In this document: one piece after another, positions 1 through 9,634 of the stretch
How positions within the stretch are numbered: position 1 is the stretch's first letter
How the letters are laid out: each line of letters starts with the position of its first letter
Assembly (NCBI GenBank): GCA_049325575.1
Contig: JBMOLK010000289.1
Coordinates: forward strand, 1-39,489
From: JBMOLK01 sp049325575
GTDB taxonomy: Bacteria > Bacillota > Clostridia > Acetivibrionales > Acetivibrionaceae
Direction of reading: 5' to 3'
DNA length: 39,489 nt
Notes under the pieces: generated by a model
Database searches by the model: none
Told to the model about the DNA's origin: nothing
The model's input: the letters and a program-made list of their open reading frames with translations, nothing else
Made by a program: the position numbers and the translations under genes

Positions 1-3000
1 ACAACAGGGTTTTCTAGGATAGCTGAATCGTTTTTATAGTACCTATAAGGAATTGAAACTTTTGTGCAATTACTTATCCAAATACATACATGCTTAGTTT
101 TTATAGTACCTATAAGGAATTGAAACATTAGTGTTCTCTTTATGTCGCTATATACCCATTTCGTTTTTATAGTACCTATAAGGAATTGAAACAATGACAA
201 ATACAAAATTACAAGTATGCCTATGAATTTCGTTTTTATAGTACCTATAAGGAATTGAAACACTGTATTGTCGAAACCTGTATCGCTACTGTACAGTTTT
301 TATAGTACCTATAAGGAATTGAAACGTACATTCAAGATATATTTCTAATTCTGAATCCACAGGTTTTTATAGTACCTATAAGGAATTGAAACTTATTTCA
401 GAGCCATAAGCCATTGCAAAAGCTTTCGTTTTTATAGTACCTATAAGGAATTGAAACAATTATATTCCGAACCTGCAACAAGATCAGAACCCCGTTTTTA
501 TAGTACCTATAAGGAATTGAAACTAAACATTGTGGCATGGAATAAAACAGCAGAATTCTGGTTTTTATAGTACCTATAAGGAATTGAAACAAATCTGGTC
601 TAAAATCATAACTTTGCCCATCTTCGTTTTTATAGTACCTATAAGGAATTGAAACTTTGCTTCAAAACTCTTTGTAAATATATCATTATCCGTTTTTATA
701 GTACCTATAAGGAATTGAAACTCTGGTTGATAATATCCTTGATGTCCATAGACCCAGTTTTTATAGTACCTATAAGGAATTGAAACAAATTTAAAGCAGC
801 AAATAATCCGGTCTCAATATAAGTTTTTATAGTACCTATAAGGAATTGAAACCAATTCTTTCAGAAACGTCTGCAACTCTGTTTATTTGTTTTTATAGTA
901 CCTATAAGGAATTGAAACTCATATAAATCTATTGCGGTACCGCCTGCAGCCAGATGTTTTTATAGTACCTATAAGGAATTGAAACTACTTGCTTGGTCTT
1001 CCTACTTGCATATATATTCACCTGTTTTTATAGTACCTATAAGGAATTGAAACATAGAAAATCATTAGTAGAATTAAAAGCATTATTAAGTTTTTATAGT
1101 ACCTATAAGGAATTGAAACTTTTTTATAAAATGTTTTATTATAGCTAGAACATCAATGTTTTTATAGTACCTATAAGGAATTGAAACTAATTTCTCAACA
1201 TTTAAAAGTCGTCAAATTATAATGGTTTTTATAGTACCTATAAGGAATTGAAACTAAGAGAAGAACGGTTTAGAAACGCAAGAAAAATATCGTTTTTATA
1301 GTACCTATAAGGAATTGAAACTGTATAATCTATGTGGTACATTCACATAATGTTTGAGTTTTTATAGTACCTATAAGGAATTGAAACCTGAAGGGTAGAA
1401 TGGATTTTAGAGGCATTTTTGGGTTTTTATAGTACCTATAAGGAATTGAAACCCAAATATTGAAGAGTAGTAAGAAATGTGAGGTGATGTTTTTATAGTA
1501 CCTATAAGGAATTGAAACTTTTATGTCTGTAAAGTACGGAGAATTCACAAGGGAGTTTTTATAGTACCTATAAGGAATTGAAACTCTGTAGCACCAAGCA
1601 GACATAATTTATACACTTGCTCGTTTTTATAGTACCTATAAGGAATTGAAACGTGCGTTTGATTCTGCCTGCAGAGCGTACTTATAGTTTTTATAGTACC
1701 TATAAGGAATTGAAACGTTTTCATTATATTATCCCCTTTTCGTTTTATTTTGTGTTTTTATAGTACCTATAAGGAATTGAAACCACATTTAGTAGAATTT
1801 TAAATAATCGCGGTGGCTAGGGTTTTTATAGTACCTATAAGGAATTGAAACATAATTATGTAAACATATAACGCGGCGGCACCGGTTTTTATAGTACCTA
1901 TAAGGAATTGAAACACAAATTTATTTTGTTCATGGTTAAAAGTTTCTGGTTTTTATAGTACCTATAAGGAATTGAAACCATAAATGCTGTAAAACTTGCT
2001 TGTCGTGTCTCTAGTTTTTATAGTACCTATAAGGAATTGAAACTAATAAACCATACTCCCTCTATAGCCCGGTGAGTGACGTTTTTATAGTACCTATAAG
2101 GAATTGAAACCCAGTAGAATCCGCTGCAATTGCATATCCGTTACTAGGTTTTTATAGTACCTATAAGGAATTGAAACTTGCTGTTGTAATAAATTTAAGG
2201 ACTCTCATATAGCTGTTTTTATAGTACCTATAAGGAATTGAAACTATTATTTCAAATGGAGGATTCTTTTGTATATTTATTGTTTTTATAGTACCTATAA
2301 GGAATTGAAACCACTGAAACACCTGAAGGATTTGCTGAACTATTAGATGTTTTTATAGTACCTATAAGGAATTGAAACTTGCATATGTCCAATCTGTTGC
2401 TTTACGAGTATTAGTTTTTATAGTACCTATAAGGAATTGAAACACGTCAACAGAAAAATTTAAATAAATAATGATGTAAAAGTTTTTATAGTACCTATAA
2501 GGAATTGAAACCTTTCATCCGCTTTACTTCTGCCATCTATGCACCTTCGTTTTTATAGTACCTATAAGGAATTGAAACATGCCTGACGAATATTGCTGTC
2601 TTTTGCTTTCATGTGTTTTTATAGTACCTATAAGGAATTGAAACTTGTAGTTGGACAATGGACCCCAATAATTGGGACCGTTTTTATAGTACCTATAAGG
2701 AATTGAAACAGTTGAAAATTGAATTTTGGGTTGTTATGTACGCCGTGTTTTTATAGTACCTATAAGGAATTGAAACTTCTTAATATGTCAAAATGAATTC
2801 TTTTTCTTTCGTTGTTTTTATAGTACCTATAAGGAATTGAAACTTTTTTCTATAATCCAAAATTCCCCCGGTTTTCTCCGTTTTTATAGTACCTATAAGG
2901 AATTGAAACAAGATGTGCTGCCTATAAACAACGTTTACAGACTGGGTTTTTATAGTACCTATAAGGAATTGAAACTGTTCTTTTAATGCTTTTAAAGCTT

Positions 3001-3304
3001 CTTTTTTTGTTGTTTTTATAGTACCTATAAGGAATTGAAACATTGTTCTGCTTCCAGGCCTTAGGGGTACACACACCGAGTTTTTATAGTACCTATAAGG
3101 AATTGAAACACGCAGTGGCACCGCTTCACCGCGCTAAAGTGCTGTTTTTATAGAACCTATAAGGAATTGAAACTGTTGTCTCGATTGCACCAGTCTTGCA
3201 GAAACTTTTGTTTTTATAGTACCTATAAGGAATTGAAACTTATTTGTGCAGGAACATCAATATTTATACACTTACGCTTCTATATATAGTACCTATAAGG
3301 AAAC
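1..3304 (+). CRISPR. CRISPR array 1 (type I-B), 49 intact repeats, open at left edge
   Basis: Intact 30-base repeats start at 30, 97, 163 and so on, and the last starts at 3210. The repeat begins GTTTTTATAG and ends GGAATTGAAAC. The mean period is 66 bases and spacers are 33-39 bases, all visibly different. Bases 1-29 are a cut spacer, so the array continues to the left. Each repeat can fold as TTATAG-TAC-CTATAA, leaving ATTGAAAC as the 8-base 5' handle usual for type I-B crRNA, so transcription is rightward. The repeat at 3144 carries a T-to-A change in the hairpin loop. After the last intact repeat, a decayed copy (3280-3304) has a changed 5' end and has lost five bases of the handle, which marks this as the leader-distal end. 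The leader must lie left of the window. Confidence 0.98.
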
Positions 3305-3346
3305 TTATGATATGAGTTGTTAGCTTGAATGTTTGAGATAAAGTAA

Positions 3347-3375
3347 TTGACAGAAATAGAAAAATAGTATATTCT
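3347..3375 (+). promoter_or_regulatory. Putative cas operon promoter
   Basis: A perfect -35 TTGACA (3347-3352) is followed after 17 bases by TATTCT (3370-3375). It lies between the decayed last repeat of array 1 and cas8b1. It would give a 5' untranslated region of roughly 125 bases. It is the only well-spaced promoter seen in the 203-base gap and probably drives all seven cas genes, which have no large gaps between them. The call rests on sequence match only. Confidence 0.6.
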
Positions 3376-3507
3376 AACCCATATAATAACTTAGATGTAA
3401 GTAGAAGTATAATAAATTTATATTTTTATTAGAGTTAGGGAGATTAAAGAGAGACTTAAGGTTAGTATTGAGTTTGTATGTTTTGAGCTATTATAGGGGG
3501 TGATGCC

Positions 3508-5181
3508 ATGGATTATAGTATTGCTCTAAGAAGGCATTGGTGGTTTGATGCTGGAATTGCAGGGCTTTACTCAATTTCTAAAAGCGAAGATGAAAGGCTC
3601 GATGAGTTCAATGTAAAGGTGGAACTGGATTACGAGAATCAGTCCATTAAATTTCAAAGCATTGATATGGATAATCTTCGTTCTTTCCTGGATACTTGCT
3701 ATGAAATCCTCGCCGAAAGGTATTGGAATGTTTCAACTGTTAAGCAAAAGGAAAACCCTGAGCTTGTAGTGTATGACCGTGAGAAAGATCAGCTATTATT
3801 GATGCCGAAAAGAAAACCTACACCTGTTGTTAGCATGTTTGTAGGAGCAAGAAGCTGGCAGGGTGACGGTATACAATACAGTGATGTAAAAGAGCCTTTG
3901 AAAGCCAGATTAGAGGATTTCTTAAAAGAGACAAAAAGCAAGCTCTGGGGTTCAAAAAAGCTTCTTCTTTATAAGCAGCCTGTCTGTCATCAAAAAATCT
4001 ATATACTCCCTGAAGACAAGAAGAAAGGAAAAGAAGAGGTTTGCTGCGTTTGCGGACAGTATTCACAGCATTTTGGAGAAGTTGGACTTCCGTCATTTCT
4101 ATTGTTTGCAAGCTTTAATGCTGCAAAATCATTTAATTCTCAAGCTAAAAACCCCGCTAAGATCTGTTGGGAATGCGAGTTTATTTCTAAATTTGCAATT
4201 GAATCTGCAAGCTATAAGCAGACAAATGATTCGGTTTTTATAATACAGGCAACCTCACCGGACATTGGTAAATTGATTGAACTACAGAAGGAGTTCGGTT
4301 CATTATCATGCCTTCGCATGATGGACGATAAGTATTTTTATTCCAATATCGGTCAGGAGGCAGACAGTCTAATAAAATACTGTAAAGGCTCTTATGAATT
4401 ACTCTGGGCGTTTATGGAGGAAAAATACAATTTTATTTTCAAGGAAAGCAGTGAAGGTGATGAAACCGCTGACGATGTAGAATTAGATAATTTCCTGTAC
4501 GGATTTATAGAAAATATAAGTAGAATGCCTGTCCAAATCAATATGATGCATGCTGTAGACAGCGGAGATACATTTCTGACTAAAAACCTTATTATATATT
4601 ATGAACTCGGTTATTTTTACAGGTTAATCCATCATTTTAAGAAGTGCGGGATTAGCACACATACATTATTTCAAAGCCTTTATGATGACAAGAATATGTT
4701 CAGGGAAAAGATCCTTAAAAATGTGTTGAAGAAAAACAGCATACTGCAATTAATTGAACAGTTCTCATTTAAAAAGATTATGACTGAAGAGCGGATTTCA
4801 ATGAAGAACATTTTAAGCTTTACAGTTGAGTATGAACAAATTATAAGGGGTGATGAAATGAATAAGGAGCAAGTTGAAACGGCTGTGAACCTTGGCAAGC
4901 AAATTGTAATCCAGGCTGTAGAGGTGGGCAGGTCTGAAAATGAAAACGAGAAGCAGGCATTAAAGAAAATCAAGGGTGACTTGTACCAATTAAGAAAAGC
5001 CAGAACCAGAAGCGATTTCTTGAATCAGCTTAATAGTCTGCAGTTTAGGTACGGAATCGCAGTTTCAAAGCACATTTTGGATGGGGTACTTGAAGAGGTT
5101 GATTTTGAAGATTTCAGGGCTTACTGTGTTCTTGGTGCATTAAATATCTATAATGCTAAAAATAAGGAGAGGGAGGGTTAA
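3508..5181 (+). CDS. cas8b1: Cas8b1/Cst1, large subunit of type I-B Cascade
   Basis: This 557-residue protein fits the Cst1 (CXXC-CXXC) family, the large subunit that recognises the PAM and holds the target strand in Cascade. Two CxxC pairs are visible, C179/C182 and C220/C223, forming the zinc-binding pattern that names the family. The C-terminal part (from about residue 450) is helical and charged, as expected for the fused small-subunit region. The ATG at 3508 follows an excellent SD (AGGGGGTGATG). It is the first gene of the operon, where Tneap-type loci often carry cas6 first; here no cas6 precedes it. The next gene starts 5 bases after the stop. A second start inside the gene at 4858 is listed separately. 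Family assignment is firm; the subtype name follows current usage for Cst1. Confidence 0.93.
   Translation: MDYSIALRRHWWFDAGIAGLYSISKSEDERLDEFNVKVELDYENQSIKFQSIDMDNLRSFLDTCYEILAERYWNVSTVKQKENPELVVYDREKDQLLLMPKRKPTPVVSMFVGARSWQGDGIQYSDVKEPLKARLEDFLKETKSKLWGSKKLLLYKQPVCHQKIYILPEDKKKGKEEVCCVCGQYSQHFGEVGLPSFLLFASFNAAKSFNSQAKNPAKICWECEFISKFAIESASYKQTNDSVFIIQATSPDIGKLIELQKEFGSLSCLRMMDDKYFYSNIGQEADSLIKYCKGSYELLWAFMEEKYNFIFKESSEGDETADDVELDNFLYGFIENISRMPVQINMMHAVDSGDTFLTKNLIIYYELGYFYRLIHHFKKCGISTHTLFQSLYDDKNMFREKILKNVLKKNSILQLIEQFSFKKIMTEERISMKNILSFTVEYEQIIRGDEMNKEQVETAVNLGKQIVIQAVEVGRSENENEKQALKKIKGDLYQLRKARTRSDFLNQLNSLQFRYGIAVSKHILDGVLEEVDFEDFRAYCVLGALNIYNAKNKEREG
4858..5181 (+). CDS. cas11b: Probable Cas11b small subunit, translated from an internal start in cas8b1
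   Basis: Codon 451 of cas8b1 is an ATG at 4858 preceded by AAGGGGTGATGAA, nearly the same SD and spacing as the start of cas8b1 itself. It is in frame and gives a 107-residue, helical, highly charged protein (begins MNKEQVETAVNLGKQ) ending at the cas8b1 stop. In types I-B, I-C and I-D, separate synthesis of the Cascade small subunit Cas11 from the 3' part of cas8/cas10d is established. No other small-subunit gene is present in this operon. The start signal is seen directly; the role as Cas11 is inferred from family knowledge. Confidence 0.75.
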   Translation: MNKEQVETAVNLGKQIVIQAVEVGRSENENEKQALKKIKGDLYQLRKARTRSDFLNQLNSLQFRYGIAVSKHILDGVLEEVDFEDFRAYCVLGALNIYNAKNKEREG

Positions 5182-5186
5182 GTGTT

Positions 5187-6071
5187 ATGAAAAATGCCAA
5201 AGCGATCACTATTACATACCTTACAAAAGCTTCATATTCCTCTTTGAACGGAGCGGACAAGGAGGCTGACAATATTGTAAGCATTAAGAAAATACAGATG
5301 AATGACGGAAAGGAATACCCATACTGTTCATCCCAGGCTGTAAGAAGGGCTTTGCGTGAGCAGCTGGCTTCAATGGGATGGGAGCTTTCGGAAACTACTG
5401 TTGCCAAGCAAAAGAAGGGAGCTGCATCTACCCTTTGCGAGCCCTCAAAGTATATTGATGATGATCTTTTTGGATTTATGAATGCGGATTCAGCAAAGAC
5501 TGTAAAAAGGACAAGCCCGGTAAGAGTGTCTCCACTTGTAGCAGTAGAGGCCTATAAGGGAGGAATGGATTTTGGAACGAATTATATGTCTGTAAAATCA
5601 GGAGGCAACCCTAATATATTTGAAACAGAAGTGCATTCGGGATATTATGTGGGAACCTTACTTATTGAACTGGACAGAGTGGGAGAGAAAAGTCCTGGGG
5701 AAGAATATGAATTAAAGCTTGCTTCAGAAGAAAAGAAAAAGCGGGTAAAAGCACTTATTGATGCGGTGCAAAACTTGTGGACAGTTGGAAGACAAAGCCG
5801 GTTTTTAAGTGATGTGTCCCCCAAATTTACGGCGGCTGCTGTCATAAAGGTTAAGAACCCTATATTCCTTGAGTGTGTTACTATTGGTAGAAATGGAAGT
5901 GTCGATGTGGAATTAATTAAAAATACACTTGATGATTCCAATAGGCAGGTAATAGATTATTCCATTGGAGAAAGAAAGGGTTTTTTTGGGGCTGATAGTG
6001 AGGCAGCACTACCCTTAGGACAATGCTTTGAGAAAATACACTCTTGGATTGAGGAGTATTATAAAGATTAA
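5187..6071 (+). CDS. cas7: Cas7 (Cst2/DevR family), Cascade backbone subunit
   Basis: This 294-residue protein matches the Cst2/DevR-type Cas7 family. The N-terminus (ITITYLTKASYSSLNGADKE) and the following stretch with YPYCSSQAVRRALRE are typical of this RAMP-fold protein. Several copies of Cas7 line the crRNA spacer to form the Cascade filament. The gene starts 5 bases after the cas8b1 stop. The SD is the GGAGAGGGAGGG overlapping the end of cas8b1, so translation is probably coupled. The length is normal and no frameshift is seen. The family includes the developmental regulator DevR of Myxococcus, but in this operon the CRISPR role is the natural reading. Confidence 0.92.
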   Translation: MKNAKAITITYLTKASYSSLNGADKEADNIVSIKKIQMNDGKEYPYCSSQAVRRALREQLASMGWELSETTVAKQKKGAASTLCEPSKYIDDDLFGFMNADSAKTVKRTSPVRVSPLVAVEAYKGGMDFGTNYMSVKSGGNPNIFETEVHSGYYVGTLLIELDRVGEKSPGEEYELKLASEEKKKRVKALIDAVQNLWTVGRQSRFLSDVSPKFTAAAVIKVKNPIFLECVTIGRNGSVDVELIKNTLDDSNRQVIDYSIGERKGFFGADSEAALPLGQCFEKIHSWIEEYYKD

Positions 6072-6088
6072 GGAATCGAGGTATTACC

Positions 6089-6808
6089 ATGTATGGATTA
6101 ATGGTAGCGCTTTATGCAAAGACAGCTTCATTTAGAGATCCCGGGGCGCAGCTTTACCATAAAACACTTCCACTTCCACCGCCTTCAACCATAGCGGGTA
6201 TTGCGGGTGCTGCATTGGGGTTTTCCTTTGAGGATGCGCAGGCATTTTTTAAGGATAATGCAATTATGATGGGATGTAATGGAAAAAGCAGTGGCAGAGG
6301 TAAAGATTTGTGGAACTATATCAAGATAAAATCAGGAGAGACGACTCATGCTATTATTTTAAGAAATTTTTTGTTTGATATCAGAGTAGATATATTTTTT
6401 GCGTGCCACAAGCGTGAAATTATTCTGGAGCTGTTAGAGGCATTTGAAAATCCTGTTTATGCCATAAGTCTCGGAAGTAGCGATGAAATTGCCAGAATCT
6501 GTTCAGTGAAATTATTCGAGAATATCCATTCCGAGCGTGGAAAAATACTAACAAATACCTGGCTTTCGGGGGATTATTCCAGGAAGCTTAAGATTGATTG
6601 GGAAACAGTCCGGAAATCAAAGATAAATCTTACGCTTAAGCCCCCGGCAGTGAAGAGGCTTCCATGCAGTTTTGAGTTTGACAGTAATGGTGCCAGAAAG
6701 GCTGTAAAATATATGGACATAACCTTTATGGGAGAGAACCATGTGCTTGAAACCGAGGCAGAGGTGTTTGTATTTGGGGATGAATTTGCAGCTTTGACAC
6801 AAATATAA
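6089..6808 (+). CDS. cas5: Cas5 (Cas5t/Cas5b), crRNA 5'-handle subunit of Cascade
   Basis: This 239-residue protein has the classic Cas5 N-terminus. A short beta strand (GLMVALYAKTASFRDPGA) is followed by a proline-rich turn (LPLPPPST) and the glycine-rich helix IAGIAGAALGFS. Cas5 caps the crRNA at its 5' handle and joins Cas7 to Cas8. Unlike Cas5d of type I-C, Cas5 of type I-B is not known to process pre-crRNA, so this gene does not explain the missing cas6. It starts 17 bases after cas7 with an SD-like GGAATCGAGGT. Confidence 0.9.
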   Translation: MYGLMVALYAKTASFRDPGAQLYHKTLPLPPPSTIAGIAGAALGFSFEDAQAFFKDNAIMMGCNGKSSGRGKDLWNYIKIKSGETTHAIILRNFLFDIRVDIFFACHKREIILELLEAFENPVYAISLGSSDEIARICSVKLFENIHSERGKILTNTWLSGDYSRKLKIDWETVRKSKINLTLKPPAVKRLPCSFEFDSNGARKAVKYMDITFMGENHVLETEAEVFVFGDEFAALTQI

Positions 6809-6833
6809 TATATCCGCGGTGGTGATAAATATA

Positions 6834-9092
6834 ATGTATTGGGCAAAACCTTTGAACGGTTATGAAGGATCATATGAATACCACGTTATTAAATGTACTG
6901 AAATATTCAATTCCGAAATTAAATCGAGATACAAGACTTTTGAGGATGTACTTTCAAACTGCGGAGTAGATATTGAAGATTTTATTTATAAGATGAAAAC
7001 TGCAGTTGTCTTCCATGACATCGGTAAGTTAAACGGTTATTTTCAGGAATACATGCGACGCATAATTGACAAGCAGAAGCTTTCGGGAATAAAACACTTT
7101 AGACACGAGGTTCTTTCGTGTCTTTTTCTTATTATGAATGAAACAAACAGAAAAGCCTACTTTCCATTTCATTTTCTAGCTGTCTTGGGACACCATAAGC
7201 CACTTTCCAATGATTTAAAGAGCTTTGAAAGAGAGAGAGTCTGGCAGGAAAATTGGCCTGTGATTTCCAGGGAAGCTGTAGAATTTGCGCTTGGAGTTGC
7301 ACAAAGCTTAGGGGTGGTAGTGGATGGAAAAAACGGTTTGGGAGAGATGCAAACTAAAAAAATAATGGATGCTCTATTAAAAGCTGCTTTGACAATATAT
7401 GATACGGACAGGGAGAACCTAAGAGATGTGTATTCCATTTCAAAGGGGCTTTTGCATAATTGTGACTGGATAGCATCTTCGAGAATGAATTATGATGACG
7501 TGTGCCTTATTCGTACGGATGCAGAAGATATTGAGAGAAAGCTTAAGGAAAAGCTGGAACATGAAAACAAAATATATGTTAAAAGGAATTTTCATACTGT
7601 ATGCCACAATACAACAGGTGACCTGATTGCAATTGCTCCAACAGGTTCAGGTAAAACAGAAGCCTCTCTTATGTGGGCTTTAAACACCAATCCTTCCAAG
7701 ATTATTTTCCTGATGCCAACAATGGTTACTTCCAACAGTCTTTATGAAAGGCTTTCAATATGTTATTTTCCAAGAAAGAGCTGTGGACTTTCCCATTCAG
7801 GAGCAGAGACCTATTTTTACAGAAAGTCGTTAAGCGATGAGGGTGAAAATACTTTTGATAAATTTGAGATTTTATACCAAAAAGCATTTATACCTGCAGT
7901 AATGGTTTCTACTGTGGACCAGCTTCTCTCTACAGGTTTTCATACAGGACTTTGGAGCCAGAAGGAGTATGCGTTGGTGGGAAGTTCCGTAATATTTGAT
8001 GAGATACATGCTTATGACAGCTATACCATTGGCCTTATAACGCAAACCATAAAAAAGATAAAAAGATATGGGGGCAAGGTCATGTTAATGAGTGCTACCA
8101 TGCCCAAATTCTTAAAAAACCATTTTCTAAGCCTTCTCGGTCTAAAAGCTGCAGTGGTAGCAGAGGAGTTAATGGAAAGGGCAAGCAATAAATGGATTTA
8201 TTTAGATTTGGATTTGGAGGATGTGAGAGAGGAAGTTCTAAGGGAAATATCAAAAGGTAAAAAGGTTGCAGTTATTGTCAATGATATTGAAACTGCAAAA
8301 AGGGAATACAAATACTATTCCAAAATCGATATAAAAACACTGTGTCTTCATTCGGAATTTACTATGCTTGACCGTCACCAGAAAGAGAGTGAACTGACAT
8401 TCAGGGAAGGACATCCTTACCAGCTAGTGGTGTCCACGCAAGTTATAGAGGTATCGCTAGATGTGAGCTTTGATGCAATGTTTTCTGAATGTGCACCAAT
8501 CGACAGTCTGGTGCAAAGGGCAGGCCGCTGCAATCGGTATGGCGTGGTAAGTAACACCAGGTTTTACGTTTTTAACCCTTCAGAGACTACAGTAAAGTGG
8601 GTCTACGGCAAGCAGGCAAATATTATTGAGAAAACAAGAGAAGTTTTGAAGAATCGAGCCGGCAGACTGACAGAAAGGCACATTATGGCTATGGTTGAGG
8701 AAGTTTATAATGATTTTGATCTATATAACGAGGATTACAAGCTTGGACTTGATATTGTTCGGGAAATAGACCGCAAATATGATTTATTTGATGTGAATAT
8801 TTTTGAAGAAGATGAGAAATTGGTTACTCGTAAGTTTGATATAATCAAGGTGCCTGTAATACCTGCAGACAAGTATAAGGATATTGTAGAAGAATATTTT
8901 GCAAACAAAAATTATAAAATGATATCTCTTTATGAAGTTCCTGTGTCAATAGGCAGGTTCAAAAAATATATAAAGCAGCTTGAGATAAAAAGTAAATATA
9001 ATTTGCCCTTTTACAGCATTGACTATAATAGTGACTTTGGAATCGATTATATGGAGGGCGAAGATGCTAAAGATTCCTTTTACTCATTCTAA
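6834..9092 (+). CDS. cas3: Cas3 helicase-nuclease (HD domain plus SF2 helicase)
   Basis: This 752-residue Cas3 has an N-terminal HD nuclease followed by a superfamily-2 helicase. HD residues visible are H17, H61-D62 (in VVFHDIGK), H88/H91 and H120-H121. Helicase motifs follow: Walker A APTGSGKT (268-275), DEIH (389-392), SAT (420-422), and motif VI QRAGRCNR near residue 555. All catalytic residues appear intact. Cas3 is recruited by Cascade to unwind and degrade the displaced strand. I chose the ATG at 6834, which sits 6-7 bases after GGTGGTGAT. An in-frame GTG at 6819 lies inside that SD and is unlikely to be used. Confidence 0.95.
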   Translation: MYWAKPLNGYEGSYEYHVIKCTEIFNSEIKSRYKTFEDVLSNCGVDIEDFIYKMKTAVVFHDIGKLNGYFQEYMRRIIDKQKLSGIKHFRHEVLSCLFLIMNETNRKAYFPFHFLAVLGHHKPLSNDLKSFERERVWQENWPVISREAVEFALGVAQSLGVVVDGKNGLGEMQTKKIMDALLKAALTIYDTDRENLRDVYSISKGLLHNCDWIASSRMNYDDVCLIRTDAEDIERKLKEKLEHENKIYVKRNFHTVCHNTTGDLIAIAPTGSGKTEASLMWALNTNPSKIIFLMPTMVTSNSLYERLSICYFPRKSCGLSHSGAETYFYRKSLSDEGENTFDKFEILYQKAFIPAVMVSTVDQLLSTGFHTGLWSQKEYALVGSSVIFDEIHAYDSYTIGLITQTIKKIKRYGGKVMLMSATMPKFLKNHFLSLLGLKAAVVAEELMERASNKWIYLDLDLEDVREEVLREISKGKKVAVIVNDIETAKREYKYYSKIDIKTLCLHSEFTMLDRHQKESELTFREGHPYQLVVSTQVIEVSLDVSFDAMFSECAPIDSLVQRAGRCNRYGVVSNTRFYVFNPSETTVKWVYGKQANIIEKTREVLKNRAGRLTERHIMAMVEEVYNDFDLYNEDYKLGLDIVREIDRKYDLFDVNIFEEDEKLVTRKFDIIKVPVIPADKYKDIVEEYFANKNYKMISLYEVPVSIGRFKKYIKQLEIKSKYNLPFYSIDYNSDFGIDYMEGEDAKDSFYSF

Positions 9093-9113
9093 ACTGTTTC
9101 AAGGGGGATGATT

Positions 9114-9620
9114 ATGCAGGAAACAGACATTATCATTAATGGGACCTTGATTTGGTATTACTATATCTGTAAGCGGGAAGTCTGGCTTATTGCCCATGGT
9201 ATGAATGCAGATCAGGAAAATGAAAACATGGAGCTCGGGAGGTTTATTCACGAGAACTCATATACAAGGCATAAAAAAGAAATAGATTTTGGCAATATCA
9301 AGATTGATGTTGCAGACAGTAAAGATGACGGTATCATTATCCAGGAGATAAAAAAATCGTCGAGATACAATAAAAGTGCTCGAATGCAGCTATTATACTA
9401 CATCTATGAACTAAGGAAGTCAGGTGTTGAGGCTCAAGGGGTATTACTCTTCCCGGAAGAGAGAAAGAGAGAACAGGTTGAGTTGGATGATGTGTCCAAA
9501 AATGAACTGGATAAAGCCATGGAGGATATTTTTAAAATAATACGCTGTGAAAAGCCGCCAAGACCCGACAAATGCAAATACTGCAGTAAATGCGCTTATG
9601 CAGAGCTTTGTTGGGCTTAA
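9114..9620 (+). CDS. cas4: Cas4 nuclease, spacer-acquisition factor
   Basis: This 168-residue RecB-like nuclease has four to five cysteines for an iron-sulfur cluster: C19 near the N-terminus and C154, C157, C160 and C166 at the C-terminus. Nuclease-core candidates are H46, D65, E78 and K80 (in QEIKKS). Cas4 trims prespacers and sets PAM choice and orientation with Cas1-Cas2. The ATG at 9114 is preferred because it lies 6 bases after AAGGGGG; the in-frame ATG at 9108 touches the SD. It sits directly before cas1 and cas2, forming the adaptation module. Confidence 0.93.
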   Translation: MQETDIIINGTLIWYYYICKREVWLIAHGMNADQENENMELGRFIHENSYTRHKKEIDFGNIKIDVADSKDDGIIIQEIKKSSRYNKSARMQLLYYIYELRKSGVEAQGVLLFPEERKREQVELDDVSKNELDKAMEDIFKIIRCEKPPRPDKCKYCSKCAYAELCWA

Positions 9621-9634
9621 GAGGAGGATAAAGT

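Noticed and set aside
398..3121. Open reading frames on the minus strand with repeated SIPYRYYKN or FQFLIGTIKT peptides
   Set aside because: They are translations of the CRISPR repeats of array 1 and their spacers; they have no start signals and the period is that of the array.
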